Positions 1 to 12,732 are shown, numbered from the stretch's first letter. The stretch is 33,912 nt of DNA from Ophioceras dolichostomum (GCA_003049485.1 PYST01000386.1:1-33912); one strand, 5' to 3'. Numbers and translations: made by a program. The notes: generated by a model from the sequence alone, not told the origin.

Positions 1-2412
1 GGAAATCACCAATGTGTTGCATGTATACAGCTATTTCCCGCTGCCCACCAGCTGGCCCTTGGCTCCTCCTATCCTTTTTTTTCCGGGGGTTTTACGTGGT
101 ACAATAACGGGCTGATTTCTTGGTTTCATGTCGCAATGGCGAAGGCGACATGTTGGTCGCTCGCTCCATATTTCCTCTGTCCTGAATTCGGAAATGCGTA
201 CGTGGCATTGAATACCTGGGAGCTGTAGGTACCCATCCGTCGCTTTGCATTTCTCCATCGTTGCATGTCTTGGTGTCCGGCAGCTCGGTCGACAACTGCT
301 GCACAATCAGTATATGAGGCGAAGCGGACTCAGTAGCGAGTCGGGCCTGAACCCGGTTACAGGTTGCTCTTGATGCGCCGCAATCATCAATTTGTTACTC
401 AAAGGCATCCCATCCCATCCCTCTCCCCGGAGTCCCCGCGCATGAAGATACGAGACCTTCCCTTCGAGCTTAAAAAAAAAAAAAAACGCAGAGCACATGA
501 CGAATCGTTATCGGTAAAACCACGTGCGTGGAACTAGAACTCGTAATCTCGACAGAGACGCCTCCAAGAAATGAGGCGATGTCGGTTCGTAGTAGCAGTA
601 ACCCACATCCCACATCCCGGATACGCGATGCGTGGTCCACTGCCGCTCAACCCAATCGCCCAATCGAATGTGCTCTGGAGTGTGCACCGGCTACAGTGCT
701 GAACCAAGCCACTGGCAGATACTCGACGTATGATAGGCCAAGCCCTCGAAGCTTGTCCAGCAAGTACCGTTTAGCCAGGCATCGTAGTCGGTACCCGTGC
801 TGTCTGACTGGGACGTGATTCCAGGATCCCCAGCACACACTCAGCCATCACTTCCGCAATTGGTCAAGCGTTCACATCCATGCATCCCCATGTATTAACA
901 GACTTCAGGGACCCTCTGGGACTACAGATATGACCAGCCGAACACCAGACGCCAGGCCGGTTGATTCCATGCACATGCCCTGAATTTCTTAGGGGCATCC
1001 CTAGGCCATTGTAGTTCAAACTTGCCATCACCACGCATCAAAAATCCCGTCCCGTCCCATCCCATTCCAACACTCTGAACATTCATGGGAGGGGCATCAT
1101 CAGCGGACGCAGTGAATACGAAAGGACACCAAGCAGCCGCAGAAGAGACAAGAGATGGCGACGTTCATGCGAGTCGACCTAGTACTCTCTCCCTCTCCCC
1201 TCTCCCCTGCACGGGTAACTGCAACGCAGCACCAACATGCATGCACACCCACATCAAATTTAACGTATTATTGCCACCCTTCGCAGATGCACTCTGTCCT
1301 TCCCGGCCATAAAAACGCTCCCGCTCCCTCCCGTGCACCGTCCCCGTCACACAGTGGTGACACGACAAAAGGGGGATTGGCTGATGCGGAAGACCTCAGA
1401 ACTCATGACGAGGTGTACGGACAGTCAGACAGCCACATGGGACTTGGTCCAACCACTCAGACCAGTCAGTCATGCTAGAAGAGTGAACCTCCTCGACTCT
1501 GAGGCAGGGGGAGGAGCATTCCCCTTACTTCGGCTGACTACCGCCCATGTCTCCCATTTACAATACCCAGGCATAAACAGCCAGTAATACCGCGAGTGCG
1601 GCGGACAGTCCCATATGCCATGCATCAAGGGATCAACATCTCTCCGGTAGGTTTGTTCTCCTATGCCGATCGAGCGATAGCCAGCCAGCTGCTCCTCGTG
1701 AACGGAGGGGCTGGCTGCAGGAGCAAGTGCTTCTCCTTAATAATTCCATGGCAGGCCCGCTGGTCCCGAGCTGTTGGTCATTACATACAAGTCACAGCAC
1801 CCACTTTGACTTGCGGAATGGGGTCGTCCCATTCTTCTTCCCCTTCGTCGAGATAACCTTCCCAGCCCATCCACCCCCATTCACTTTCACTTCCACTTCA
1901 CTTGCCTTTCCTCCGATCCTTCACTGCTCTCTGTTCCTTCCCTCTTCCTGCATCTCCTCATCGTTGTCATCGTCCAACCATCTTCCCTTGCCAGATCCTA
2001 TCCATCATCAAACTTCGCACAAGCCCACATACCACCTAGAACAAGGAGCCAGGGGAGTCAGGGACCACAAGCCCACAAGAAGCACACAAACGAACCGATA
2101 CCCCCTGCTGCTGCCGTGCTTGTCCTACCCAACTCAGTCACTTAACTTTCTCCTCACACTGGCCCTCTCTTCTTCCACGGTTGCGGAGAAAGTGTCACGA
2201 ACTACAACCACGCCTGACCACGGAAGCAAGCACGCAGTCACTCGTTTACATCCTGGTTACTTGTCAGGTGCTTGCGTAAAACAAAAAGTGTGAGAAGGGT
2301 CGAAGGGCCGAAACCATCCACCCCCACCCCCCTCGTTCGCTACTATTCCCACGTACTTGAGCAGTTCAGCTGCTTGCACGCGCGCCCCCCGACGGCGACC
2401 ACAGCAGTCGTT
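1..2412. other. Gene-free left flank and probable 5' leader of the DUF5672 gene
   Basis: No reading frame here looks like a real protein. The longest stop-free stretch, about 1727-2293 on the plus strand, starts at GTG and codes for a Ser/Pro/Leu/His-rich string that simply reflects the C/T-rich DNA. Pyrimidine tracts around 1850-2000 and 2140-2180 are typical of fungal promoters and leaders, so the right part probably belongs to the promoter and 5' UTR of the gene starting at 2413. A 15-base A run lies at 472-486 and a CACGTG palindrome at 521-526. No tRNA or transposon end was seen. Confidence 0.6.
472..486. repeat. Poly-A homopolymer run, 15 bases
   Basis: An uninterrupted run of A on the plus strand in intergenic DNA. 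It could be a simple microsatellite or the remnant of a retro-inserted poly-A tail. No flanking retroelement sequence was recognised, so the first is more likely. Confidence 0.8.
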
Positions 2413-3615
2413 ATGGGCTACTCGTATGGGCGGATTCGGCCAATGGAGACGGGTTGTTCACATCAGACCGCCGGCTGGCTCAACTATCTGCCGCAGATCC
2501 CCAAGAGGGGTCTTCTCACATTGGTGTCTCTCCTCATCCTCGGATCGGTATGGCTTCTCGCCAGTTCGAGATACCTGACTCTCGTAAGTCCTGACCATTC
2601 ATTCCCCTTCTCTCTCCGTGTACCGTCTCGCTTCTCTCTTACTGCCAGACGGCTCTGGCCTGCACGCGATCAGAGAGGAGGCGAGACACAGCTACCTATC
2701 CGTTCACTCTTTGTCCCGTCTCCAGCCACGTACCTTGATCGGCAGTCTATCTAACCACAGACTCCCTGGTGACACAAACAGGATAACAGATCATTCTGCG
2801 TCGGCGCTTTTGACGACTACGACCGCTATAACCCATCCCACTTCTACAACAATGGCGGCGGTAACGACGACGACGAGTCCTACCCGCTCAAAGCGGCCGT
2901 CATCATCGAGACGCGCATGACGCCCTCCCTCATCCCATCAATCCTGCAATTCTCCTCCGTGCTGGACTCGTCCTGGCCCATCATCCTCTTCACGCTCGAG
3001 TCCTCCTGGCACGAGCCGTTCCCGCCTCCACTCCAGCGCCTCCTCCGCTCCGGCCGCCTGACCGTCCGCTTCCTCCCCGGGTCGACCCAGTTCAGGTCGC
3101 ACCAGTCGGTGTCGAACTTCCTCGTGCAGCCCTGGATCTGGGAGCAGCTGCAGCCCTTCGCGCGCGTGCTCATCTTCCAGACCGACTCGGTGCTCTGCTC
3201 GAACAGCCAGGTGACCGTGGACGACTTCATGGAGTGGGACCTGATCGGCGCGCCGATCCCGGAGCACCTCGGCGTGGGCTACAACGGCGGCCTGTCGCTC
3301 CGCAACCCGAGGCTCATGCTCGAGATCGCGAGGGAGGACGGCGGGGAGAAGTTCGAGCAGCGCGTCGCGAACGGCTCGGTCGAGTCTAAGTTTGAGGACC
3401 AGTGGTTCTTCCTGCAGGCCCAGAAGCGGGGCGCGAGGCTGCCACCCCAGGAGGTCGCGCAGACCTTCTCGGTGGAGGTCATCTTCTTCGAGACCCCACT
3501 GGGCTACCACCAGCCGCTGAGGTGGCAGGCGGACAAGATGCCGCAGATTCTGGCGAGGTGTCCTGAGGCTGGCATGGTGCACGACCCGTCGTTCCGTTTC
3601 GAGTCCAGCGACTAA
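2413..3615 (+). CDS. DUF5672 family type II membrane protein, glycosyltransferase-like
   Basis: Two exons, 2413-2583 and 2782-3615, give 334 residues. The intron (198 bp, GTAAGT..CAG, phase 0) is required because frame 1 meets stops at 2752 and 2770. The intron could instead end at 2760 or 2789, but the first keeps the TGA and the second breaks the frame. The protein has a short basic cytosolic N-terminus, one membrane anchor at about residues 34-51, and a large lumenal domain. The domain carries the pattern I associate with DUF5672: VIIETR near residue 96, FQTDS at 190-194 (a DxD-like position), YNGGLSLRN near 223-231 and FEDQW at 261-265. The family is thought to be Golgi/ER glycosyltransferase-like, but no reaction is established. 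The ATG at 2413 is chosen because it gives the anchor; the same frame upstream begins only with TTG at 2272. Confidence 0.85.
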
Positions 3616-6590
3616 TTCGTTAAGCAGATAGCATGGCGCGCCCGTCGGTCTAGCATTTGGCTTCTTCTGAGTTAGTTACTTAGTACCTACGGTCTGCACC
3701 ACCCTTCATCGGAGTCACTAGGTGGGAAGGCATATAGATGGCCGGTTGTTCTTCTTTCTTTTACTCAGAGCACGGCAGGCAGGCAGGCAGGCAGGCGTTG
3801 CTTTCATGGGACTTCACTTTTGAAAAAAGGAGGAAGGGAGCTTGGGCGCACACACGCTTCACTACAACAGCTCCCAACAACACCACGCATCGTACACTTT
3901 CAACCTACTTCGACTACTACCTGTGTGGGGTCTGTCTGTTTTTGGGGCTTTCTCTCTTTTGTCTGTATTGTAAAAATCAACATTTTTCTTTTGTCTAGTT
4001 AGCCACTAGCAAAAGTGCATCTCCCAGCGTTTTGAGGCATTTTCGGCCTAGCAATTATCTTCTCTCAATGTGATAACTATACATCACGATTTTGCAGTGC
4101 ATCTACACACCTCCTCCTCACCGGTAAATACGGGCTGTCCTCTCTCCACGTCTCTTTCATATATACCTCAAGCACGCTCCCCTTTCCTCCGACGCCACCG
4201 CGGCCTTTCGCTCTATAATTTTTCTCTCTATTGCTGCTCCTAGGAGAGGGGAGGGCAGGACCCTGCTTCAGGCCCCAGCCACACGCTAGCTCGCTAAAAG
4301 TCCAAGTTTTTGCCCCTGAAATTGAAAGGGACAAGCCCCTCGCAGCCTTTGAATCAGTCATTCGAGGGATTCGCATAAGCCCGCTACATAGGTATTTATA
4401 ATGGACGCGCCGAGCGGCCCAGCCGTTCTGACCAGCCCAACAAGTCCAACTCGTCCCAAAGCGGGCATATAGGGAAAATGCTCTTTCGTCCCGTTGTCAG
4501 GCAGCCATGTTCCGACACAAGCGCGACCTCGCCAGTATGGTCATATTGACGGTCTGGTGCAACTTCCTGCTTGGACATGTTACCATAGCCTGGCTGTCTG
4601 TTAATACATACTAATTAGGACTAGGTAGTTCGGCTGCCGAGCGCTTGTCGAGCCACCTCCCCTGGTCTTGCGGAGTGTTGTTATTGAAATAAACGCTGCA
4701 TTGACATGATACACCTCGTCAACCGTATGGGGACCAAATCACGGCCACGAGCCGACACCGCGCGGAGCACAGTGATTGTTCCTGTCCAGTACTTCATGTT
4801 ATGATGGCTGCCTAACCACCCCTGCTCCTATTCCCGCCATGGCCAATCCATCTTGACGGCGGGCTCCCTACCTCTGCGCTCCACATCTTGTCAAAACCTG
4901 CCGGAAGAGAGGATAGTACTTAGAAAATGGCGAGTCAGGAACGGGCTCTGCAACGTATGTTCTTTAGTTGGATGGGTTAGGCTGGTTGGTTGGGATTCGG
5001 AGACTAAAACGAATGTGAGGCTGCGGCTCACTCACTCCCGTCCTCGTCAATCCGACTGCTACCCAGGTGGCTAATGATTCAATAAAGCAGAAATGCTCAT
5101 GGTCAAAAAGCCGGGGCGGCTCTTGGCAGGCCGCGTGGCCCCCTTGTCAAGGTACCAACAGGGTCTGTGTACCTAGGTTCGAACAATGGATATTACTAAG
5201 CTAGGTACATACGTCGTCGGCACCCGTGGTGGCAAAGGAAAGAAGAGGAGGAGTCCTGTCAAGGACTTAAGGAAGGACTTCAGGGTGTGCTAGAGGCCGG
5301 GCAGAGAGCGTGGAAAGAGTAAACCACACTCCACTTTGAGGTTCGACCTTGTCAACGTGGCCTTGTCGTTGCGAGACCCATAAGAATTGGCGAGCTTGAC
5401 AATCAGCCCTTTGGTAGCAGAGAGGAAGAGTAGGAGAGGCTGTTGTGGGGGTCGACCTAAGGAGGGCGAGCTTGAACAGGAACTTCGCATCTGACCGGCG
5501 ACCACGGACCGCCCTCTCGGCGCTGTGTAAGTTGTGGTTTGTAGGTCGGTCGTACGTTGATTCTGCCTCCGTTTTCATTTTCGTGTCACCATCTGTCCTA
5601 CCGTGGCATGTTTCTGTTTATTTCTGCTCATCTCCCTGGCGCGGTCGTTTTGTCATTCATTACATCTCTTCGTTAGAGATGGTTTAGACCTACGCACTCT
5701 ATATGCCATATTTGGAAGACTTTGACTGCTAGTCTTAAGTATTTGGGGCTTGGAGGAGCTTGAACATTATTGTTTGCCGCCACTCGAGACGTCTTAAGAC
5801 GGTGCCGCTGTATATTGTAAGGAAGATCCTCTGTGCGGTTGAAGGTCTTCAGCCTCATCAAACTCGTACTGACTAAAGGTGGCCGGTGAGCTGTTACAGC
5901 CTCTCATGACTGCAGCGAGGAGGAATGAGGGTCAGTTGAGTAGAGGAGAGGCGGTTCTTCTTGCCGTTCTCTGTCTAATCTCAGTTTGGAAGGAATGATG
6001 CAGGCATTGGCGTGTTGGGAGGAGGCAGTGGCTTCCCGCCACTTCAAAACGCCAGCTTATCGTCACTGCTTATTTTTTGCCGATGAGTTATCGGGCCATC
6101 TTCGCCTATCCATCAAGCGGCCGTGAAGCTGAATCCTGGGGTCGGCAGGGACAGCCGCTGCCTCCTGGCAACATTCCAGCCGGCCACTCCAGCCACTCAC
6201 TCCCTTCTACGGCCCGGCTGTGGAATGTTGGTCTTCGGATGTCTCAGGCGGGCGAGGTTCCGCCGCTTTCTACCGCCAGTCCGCCCAGGTGCCCGTGCGA
6301 GGCCCTCCAGGTCTAGAATGCTGGAATGTAGGCTCGACGTCAGTGATCTTCGTGGGTGTGGCTGAGCACCGGTCCCAGACCTAAGTCCAGCTCGACCTCA
6401 CCCGCGGCGCTCCATTCCTCTTGGCGTGGTTGAGGTTCTCCCAAATCTCATCAACAACTGGCCGCTGACAGAAAACCTTCCTCCTTCTCCATTTCTGTTG
6501 CTAGTCGGACCCCGAATCAGGCAGTGAACCCCGAGAGCCAACAAGCCGCCGAGGCCGCCACCACCCCCCACCCGATCGATTCAGCAAGCC
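3616..6590. other. 3 kb gene-free intergenic region
   Basis: No convincing gene. Open frames are at most about 100 codons (for example 5267-5578 minus) and encode mixed, low-quality strings. The left end is the likely 3' UTR of the DUF5672 gene and the right end the promoter of the membrane-protein gene at 6591. It holds a GGCA microsatellite at 3774-3796 and CCTAGGTA-type motifs at 5170-5178 and 5201-5208. The sequence GGTTCGAAC at 5176-5184 resembles a tRNA B-box, but no stems can be folded around it. Confidence 0.6.
3774..3796. repeat. (GGCA)n microsatellite
   Basis: Nearly six perfect copies of GGCA, probably in the 3' flank of the DUF5672 gene. It is likely to vary in length between strains. 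Confidence 0.85.
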
Positions 6591-8628
6591 ATGGGCGCGG
6601 GGGCATATATCAGCAGCTACACAAGCGGAGGCAGATTTCGCTCTCCTCGTCTCGACACTCAATGGGCTGTCCGGCCGGGCTTCCAACGTCGGCGACCGTG
6701 GGTGCCGCGCCTAATGCTATCGGCCCTCCTATCACTCACACTCTTCAGCATCATCGGCTGCATTGTTTCGGGGCTTGTGCTCGGCGGCGCTGTCCCTCTA
6801 CCGGAGCTGGCTTTGGCGCAATCCCTTTTGTTCTCAGCCGTAAGCGGCTAGGTGCCCATATCCCACCTGGGGTCCCCCGTCATTCCCATATATGTGGTGT
6901 ACGTTCTGACAAAGCATGATGCTCTATACAGTCGATGCTAGCACTAGCCTATGTTTCCATTCACGGCGTAGCCGCCTTCCGCGACCTCCCTTTCTACAAA
7001 GGGCAAACATTACAGCATCCATTGCACTCGTCGGCCACCATCGTGGCGCGAATAGACATGGCGTTCTGGGCGGCGTCGATGATGGCCGTACCGCCCTCCT
7101 TTGCGAAGTTGAACAAGGACGACGCCGCACGAATACGCCCCGGGCACGTTGATCTGGTGGTTGTGGGGTTCGGCTTGTAAGAATAAATAACCCTTAGTCC
7201 ATGAATTGCCCCCGCAACACCGTTTCGTCTTCCAAGTCTTCCAAACCCCCTCCTCTCCTCCCATCATGCCCGTTGATACGCCTCTCGATGGCTCACGCCT
7301 GACTGACGCCTGGTCTCCGACACATGCACAGAATATCAATGGGAGTTATACTCTCCGTTATCGAAACCTGCGACCGACCGTTCATCATCCCCCACGTATC
7401 GCCTGAGCACATTACCTGCCGACTCAGTGCTTTCGAGATCAACCAAGCCATGCTCGACCACGAGGCCATGGTCGCCCATGAGGAGTCAAGAATCGCCACA
7501 GAAAAAGGTTGGGAATCCACGGAGGTGGCCAGGTATGCAACATCAGAGGAGCGGGACGGCCCGGATGGGTCACCAACACGGAGCAGAAAGAGGAACAGAC
7601 CAAGTGACGCAGACGCTATGACCCAGTCCAGTAAGGACAGTAAGGAGTCGCCGTTAGGATCTCGCCCGATGCCGGCGCAGCGAAGAGCTGCACCCGCGAC
7701 AGCTGGGGTAGAAGTTCACGAGCGTTCCCCGCAAGCATCAGCGGAGAGACCATCTGATAAAGGTCATGGGCCGCCCTATCCCCTCGCCCCACGGATGCCA
7801 GAGCTAGCCTACCGACCGATACATGGAAGCGGACCTCAAGGCGAGAGATGGCAAGCACCAGCAGCAGCACCGCACGAGAGAGAAAGCGACTGGGGGGAGC
7901 ACTGGGCCGAGATGAAGGCAGAGGCGGGCTTCCAGTCCCAAGGGAGCACACCTGCAATGACACCAGCGCTTTCGCATGTGTCACGCTTCGCCAGCCCTTC
8001 AGTGACATCTAGCCACCGGGGTCCGAGCCACCATCGCCAGTCTGCTCGTGATGTCCGGGTACCTCATTCGCCGGACGTGCCACCACGGAGCAGGACCGCA
8101 TCGAATACCACAGAGGACGCCCGGGACAGGAACGGGTTCGCGACCTACGCCGCCGCCAGTCCAGAGTCACGACAGCGCCGTCCACAGCCATCGCTTAGGC
8201 CACAGGAGCAGCCAAGGAGCCCTACACCACAGAATCCACCAACAGCAGTCGACTTCCATCTTCCATCGGATGGCGCGCGGGTGCAACAAGCTGTCGGTCC
8301 AACACAGGCCGATTCGACATGGACGGGGACGCCGGCGATCATAGTATCACCACCACCAAGAAAAAACATGGGACGCGAGGTTTTCGACCAAGCGGCGCGG
8401 CAATTGAGGGACCGGAGCTTTTCATCCTGTGGTAGGAACGTGGGTGCGGGCGCGGGCGTGAAGGTGTCCGGCAAGCCACGAGCGAGCTCGACGACGTCGT
8501 CGGGGTCCGGGAGCGGTGATAAAAGGTCTCATCATCATCATCATCAGACGAAACCGAACAGTAGCAGGAGTAAGGAACCGGAATCACAGACGACTAACGA
8601 CCTTCGCATCCCGGGTAGCTGGAGCTGA
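6591..8628 (+). CDS. Four-helix membrane protein with long disordered C-terminal tail
   Basis: Three exons, 6591-6839, 6932-7176 and 7332-8628, join in frame to 596 residues. Introns are 92 bp (GTAAGC..CAG, phase 0) and 155 bp (GTAAGA..CAG, phase 2). The ATG at 6591 sits in a strong GCCATGG context. Residues 1-40 are basic and probably cytosolic. Hydrophobic helices lie at about 41-66, 76-97, 117-137 and 155-176, and joining the exons is what completes helices 2 and 4. From about residue 200 on the protein is low-complexity, rich in Ser, Pro, Arg, Gln and His, with a short CAT-encoded histidine run near 8530. The four-helix head resembles small fungal membrane-association proteins, but I recognise no named family. 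A role as a scaffold with a cytosolic tail is only inference. Exon joins are well supported; function is unknown. Confidence 0.78.
8530..8544 (+). repeat. (CAT)n microsatellite inside a coding region
   Basis: Five CAT codons in frame encode a histidine run near the C-terminus of the four-helix membrane protein. It is a likely length-variable site within a disordered tail. Confidence 0.75.
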
Positions 8629-9670
8629 GCCGAGTTGAGCGGTGCATTTAGTTGTAAAGCGAACCCCGATTCACACATGCAAGGGCTTGGTGTTGTGATA
8701 GCTCGGAATAAGAGTAGCAAAAGGTGGCATGGCTCATGATTGGTTGATGGACCTCGGCTATCGGCCGCCGACTTCGGCTGTCGGGGCCTGGCTTGGCCCT
8801 TGGCCCTGGCTGTCGGCGACCAAACCAGAAGTAGCTCTCCCAAATCTCGATGTCGAGGAGGAGGGCTAATGTCCAGCTGTATGCATACTATAATAGAACG
8901 TAGTTCAATGAATCGATCGCTGACCTCCAAGCTCATCTGAATAGCATCCTAAACCAGGCATGCTAGCGAACCCCTGGTCGCGTGCGCGGTGGAGATTTAC
9001 GCGTTCCAACGTGTAGGGAACCTCCGGGCTTCGATGGTCTCCTGGGTGACATCATGCGAGACAGGTCCTCGCCGACTTTCAGCGGCAAGAGAGAGGTGGC
9101 AAGACAAGACCGCCAGCCATGTCGGCGATATTTTGGTGAATGGATTAGGAAGGAAAATTAGATCGACAAATGCATTGATAATGCTCAAGCTTGGCAGCAG
9201 GAGCAGCGGCTGACTCTCAGGCCAACCAGCCGCACTTCGTTGCAAATTGAACGCGAGCCCAGAGTTACCCCACCCTCAAACTGCGCGAGTGGGACCCCAG
9301 TCTCTCGTCGCTCACACCAGCTCGCGCCCCGTATCGGAGAATCTTCATGCTCAATTGATCAACACGTTTGACCCGATCCGAGACCAAAAAAAAAACACCG
9401 ATAGCAAGACCGGATTAGCCGACGCTCGATGTTTCGCGGGGCCAGGCGGCACCAACCGGCACGGCTGAATCGAATGATGAGATCTGGACCGGCCACCACT
9501 GCCGGACTGAGCCACTGCACTGGGTTGCCGCAGGGTGGACAGTGTCAACATCAGCTCCCATTGAGGATCGTGGCTGGTGCACCACCACCACCGTCATAAC
9601 GTTTGCCCTGGCGTGAGGGCTTGTAACACAGAGTCTATCATCAATCCTAATCACCTTTTGCCTCTCGCCC
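8629..9670. other. Intergenic region upstream of the double-cluster regulator
   Basis: About 1 kb between two genes on the same strand. It contains the 3' end of the membrane-protein transcript and the promoter of the regulator at 9671. A short A-rich run lies near 9389-9397. No credible open frame or RNA gene was seen. The minus-strand open frame over 9415-10410 runs into the regulator's coding region and is a GC-driven shadow. Confidence 0.6.
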
Positions 9671-12600
9671 ATGAGCGCGACAGCGCCTCCCGCTCCAATA
9701 GCCACGGCGGGAGCGGCGGGAGCAGCCACCGGCGGCGGTATCGCTAGCAGTGGACCAGTCATCACCGCATCATCAGCCGGGACTGGGGCCGGAGTCATGC
9801 CCGGCGCCGGGGCCGGGGCGGCGACGGCAACCACACTCTCACCAGCATCTCCGACTCCATCCTCCCCAGCGCGGCCACCAAAACGAACATCCAACACGTG
9901 CCTCACGTGCCGGGCCCGCAAGGTGCGCTGCGACGGCCGGCGCGACGTGTGCACTAACTGCGAGCGACTCGGCTTCGGATGCACATACCAGGACGCGATC
10001 CCGTCTGGCGCGACCGGCGGCGACGCGGCCGAGTCGTCGTCAATGACGTCTTCGGCGGCGCTGGCGCTGTCGCTGCCACGGCGACGCGTGCGGCTCGCCT
10101 GCGCGAACTGCCACTCCCGCAAGGCTCGCTGTAGCGGTGCCCTGCCCAAGTGTGACAGGTGTCGCGCGAGGGGCATCGAGTGCGTGTACCAGCCTGGGAA
10201 GCGGAGTCGGCCTACCGCGCCAGGTGCGGTCGGGACTGGAACTGGACTTGTGGGCGGTGGCGGCGGTGGAAGTGGGTTGGCTGCGTCGGCTGCGTCGCCA
10301 GATCGACTAGCATTCGGGAACGGCAACGGCTGGGCTACGACTAACGTCGCCCGGGGGGTGGGCGGCAGCGGCGGCCTCGACGATCGGCTATCGGACCACA
10401 GCCGCAGCATGTCGTCGGAACACGACCAGGAGCTGCGCGATCGCGAGCTGCATGAGCATGAGCAGGACCACGATCATGACCGTGGCGACCTGACGAGCAT
10501 CACGTCTCCTAGCAACTTCGGCCCACACGATGGCCGGGCCAGTAGCACTGGCGCAGCCGCCCGCGCAGCAGCCGCTGAGGAGGAAGCCCTCGAGGCGATC
10601 GCCCCCAGGGCGTTCGACATGTTCTTCCGCTACGTGCACCACATCCCTGTCTTCTCGTTCCTGCATCGCGCGTCGTTGATGCAGCGGTACCACGCGGGGC
10701 TTGTCGACAGAGGACTGCTTCTGGCTCTGGTGGGGATCACCTCGCTGCTCACCGACCTCGGCGAGGGAACGCGGGAGTACGGCGCCAAGTGCATCGACGA
10801 GGCCGAAGCGTCGGTCCTGCGCGAGTTGGATCGACCCTCGACTCTGAAGCTGCAGACGCTCGTGCTAGTCGTAAAACACCGCATCCTGAGCAGGCGCTTC
10901 TCGTCCGCCTTCATGCTCCACGCCGTCGCGTCCCGCTTCGCCGCGGCACTGCGCCTCAACCACGAGAACTCCCGCCTGTGCTTCCTCGCGCAGGAGTCGC
11001 GCCGCAGGCTGATGTGGGCCGTGTACATGATCGACACCGGCATAGCGGCCGGCAACGTCGACTTCGGACTCTGGGAGCCCCGCGCGCCAGGGGCCCTGCG
11101 GATCCAGCTGCCCTGCAACGAGCGCAACTTCGAGTTCGACCTCCCCGAGACCACCGAGCCGCTCGAGCCTCCCCGGCCGCAGGGCCCCAACGGCGCCGTT
11201 CCTCCCTTGCCCGACGACATCGGGTTTTTAGCCCTGCACATCCGCATCCACCTCCTGCGCAGCCGGATCCTCCAGTACACGAAGGGTCTGCTGGGCGACA
11301 ACGTGCCGCCCGAACAGATCGCCGCGATACCTTCTCGGTTCGCCGAGCTCGAGTCCCAGCTGCTGGCCTTCTCGAACCGCCTGCCCGTCTCCTTCGGCTG
11401 GTCCGAGGCCAACGTCCGGCTGCGCGCCTACTCGCCCCGGCTCTGCGTGTTTCTCATGACGCACGTGTGGTGGGAGCAGTGCCACATCGACCTGTACCGC
11501 GTGGCCGCGCACGCGGGCTACTCGCGGGACGCCATCTCCCGCGGCGTGATGGCACGGGTCGAGGCGCGCCACCCCAGCTTCGCGGCCATCTGTCGGCGGC
11601 AGACGTTCGAGCACGCACGGGCGATGGCGGACATGTTCAGCCTGCTGCTGACGCTCGACAACGGCGTCCCCGTCACGGACCTGGACCTGCCCGTGTGTGT
11701 GTACCAGTGCGCCAGGATGCTGTTCCTGAGCTTGCAGACGTCGGCGGGCGAGTTCGCCATCACAGCCGAGGGCGTCACGGAGATGGCGGGTGTGTGTCTG
11801 AAGGTTTTAAACCAGGCTATTACTGCGCCTGCTGCTATGAGCATCGTGAGTTTGTTTTGACTCTTTCCTTCGTCCCCTTCACTTTCGTACTCCCAGCCGT
11901 CTTGGATAGATTGATGGATCTCGCTTTTTGTTTATGTGTTCAGACCCTAAATAATCTCCGTTCTCCCTCGTCAATACAGCGCGCCGACCTCGAAAAGCTA
12001 TTAGCAAACGGCGTAACAAGCGACCTAGCCCCCAGCGCTCCAGGCACGCCCGACCCCGCCACAGGCCTCCACCGTCAAATGCGCGGCGGCGTGCCCTCCT
12101 CCGTGCTGGGCGAGACACCATCCCTCCTCCCCCGTCACAACCTCCCCCCACCGGCCATGGCCCAGCCGAGCGATCAGCAACAACAACCCCTATCCTCCAT
12201 ACAGCCAGCCCTCTCCTTCCCGACTCCGACAACTCCACTCTCCGCCGTTCCCCTCTCGGTCCCCGTCCCGGTCCCCATGCCGCACGCAGTATCACTGCAG
12301 CAGCACATCCCTAATGGCTCCGCCGGTGGCGCACCCACCCCATCAGCCTACCCACCAACTCCAACCCCTATCCCCGGTCCGGCCGATTTTGGCCGACCTC
12401 TTCAGCCACAACAACAGCCGCCCGACCCAAACAGCAGCACCCCTCGGATTCATCGGCCCACGACGCCGACGAACGACGACTCCGCACCGGCCGACAAGTC
12501 CGTGGCGGGAGTCTCCAACGGCGCGCAGTCGCTGCACCCCAGCAACGCGTTCGACGGAGCGCTGGACGGGCTGGACTTCAACATGGATCTGTTCGGGATG

Positions 12601-12732
12601 GACTCGCTGTCGTGGCTCTCGTCGAACCAGTGGCTTGGTGGCGACTTCTCGGTGCAACCACAGCCGCCGCCGTCGGTGACTCACCAGCAGGTACCAGGAC
12701 CGGGACAGGAACCGGGACCGCCACTTGGGTGA
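9671..12732 (+). CDS. Fungal transcription factor with two tandem Zn2Cys6 clusters
   Basis: Exon 1 is 9671-11845 (725 codons, phase 0, donor GTGAGT). Exon 2 ends at 12732 and starts at 11980 (975 residues in total) or at 11944 (987 residues); both acceptors are in frame. I prefer 11980 because a CTAAAT branch-like site and a pyrimidine tract precede it. After a Gly/Ala-rich start come two complete clusters with identical C-x2-C-x6-C-x6-C-x2-C-x6-C spacing: Cys 77, 80, 87, 94, 97, 104 and Cys 144, 147, 154, 161, 164, 171. Residues about 300-530 form a fungal-specific transcription factor domain, including an SRRRLMWAVYMID-type motif near residue 450. The C-terminal 250 residues are Pro/Gln/Ser-rich with a short acidic-hydrophobic stretch, consistent with an activation region. 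It is nuclear and DNA-binding by family; target genes are unknown. Neighbours suggest no pathway. Confidence 0.88.

Noticed and set aside
1748..2293. Ser/Pro-rich open frame in the left leader
   Set aside because: Its composition follows directly from C/T tracts; no homology pattern, and it lies in the likely leader of the next gene.
2938..3582. 214-codon minus-strand open frame over the DUF5672 gene
   Set aside because: Antisense shadow with repeated Leu/Arg/Glu composition and no motif; the plus strand carries the conserved pattern.
5170..5190. tRNA B-box-like GGTTCGAAC
   Set aside because: The flanking bases cannot form the T-stem or acceptor stem, and no A-box is placed upstream at the right distance.
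9415..10410. 331-codon minus-strand open frame over the regulator
   Set aside because: It is antisense to the Zn2Cys6 exon. GC-rich codons on one strand commonly leave the reverse strand open. The translation is Ala/Pro/Arg low complexity.
10789..11900. Long plus-strand frame overlapping regulator exon 1
   Set aside because: Arg/Ala/Pro-rich shadow of the real frame. Only its 3' part, after the intron, is the true exon 2.
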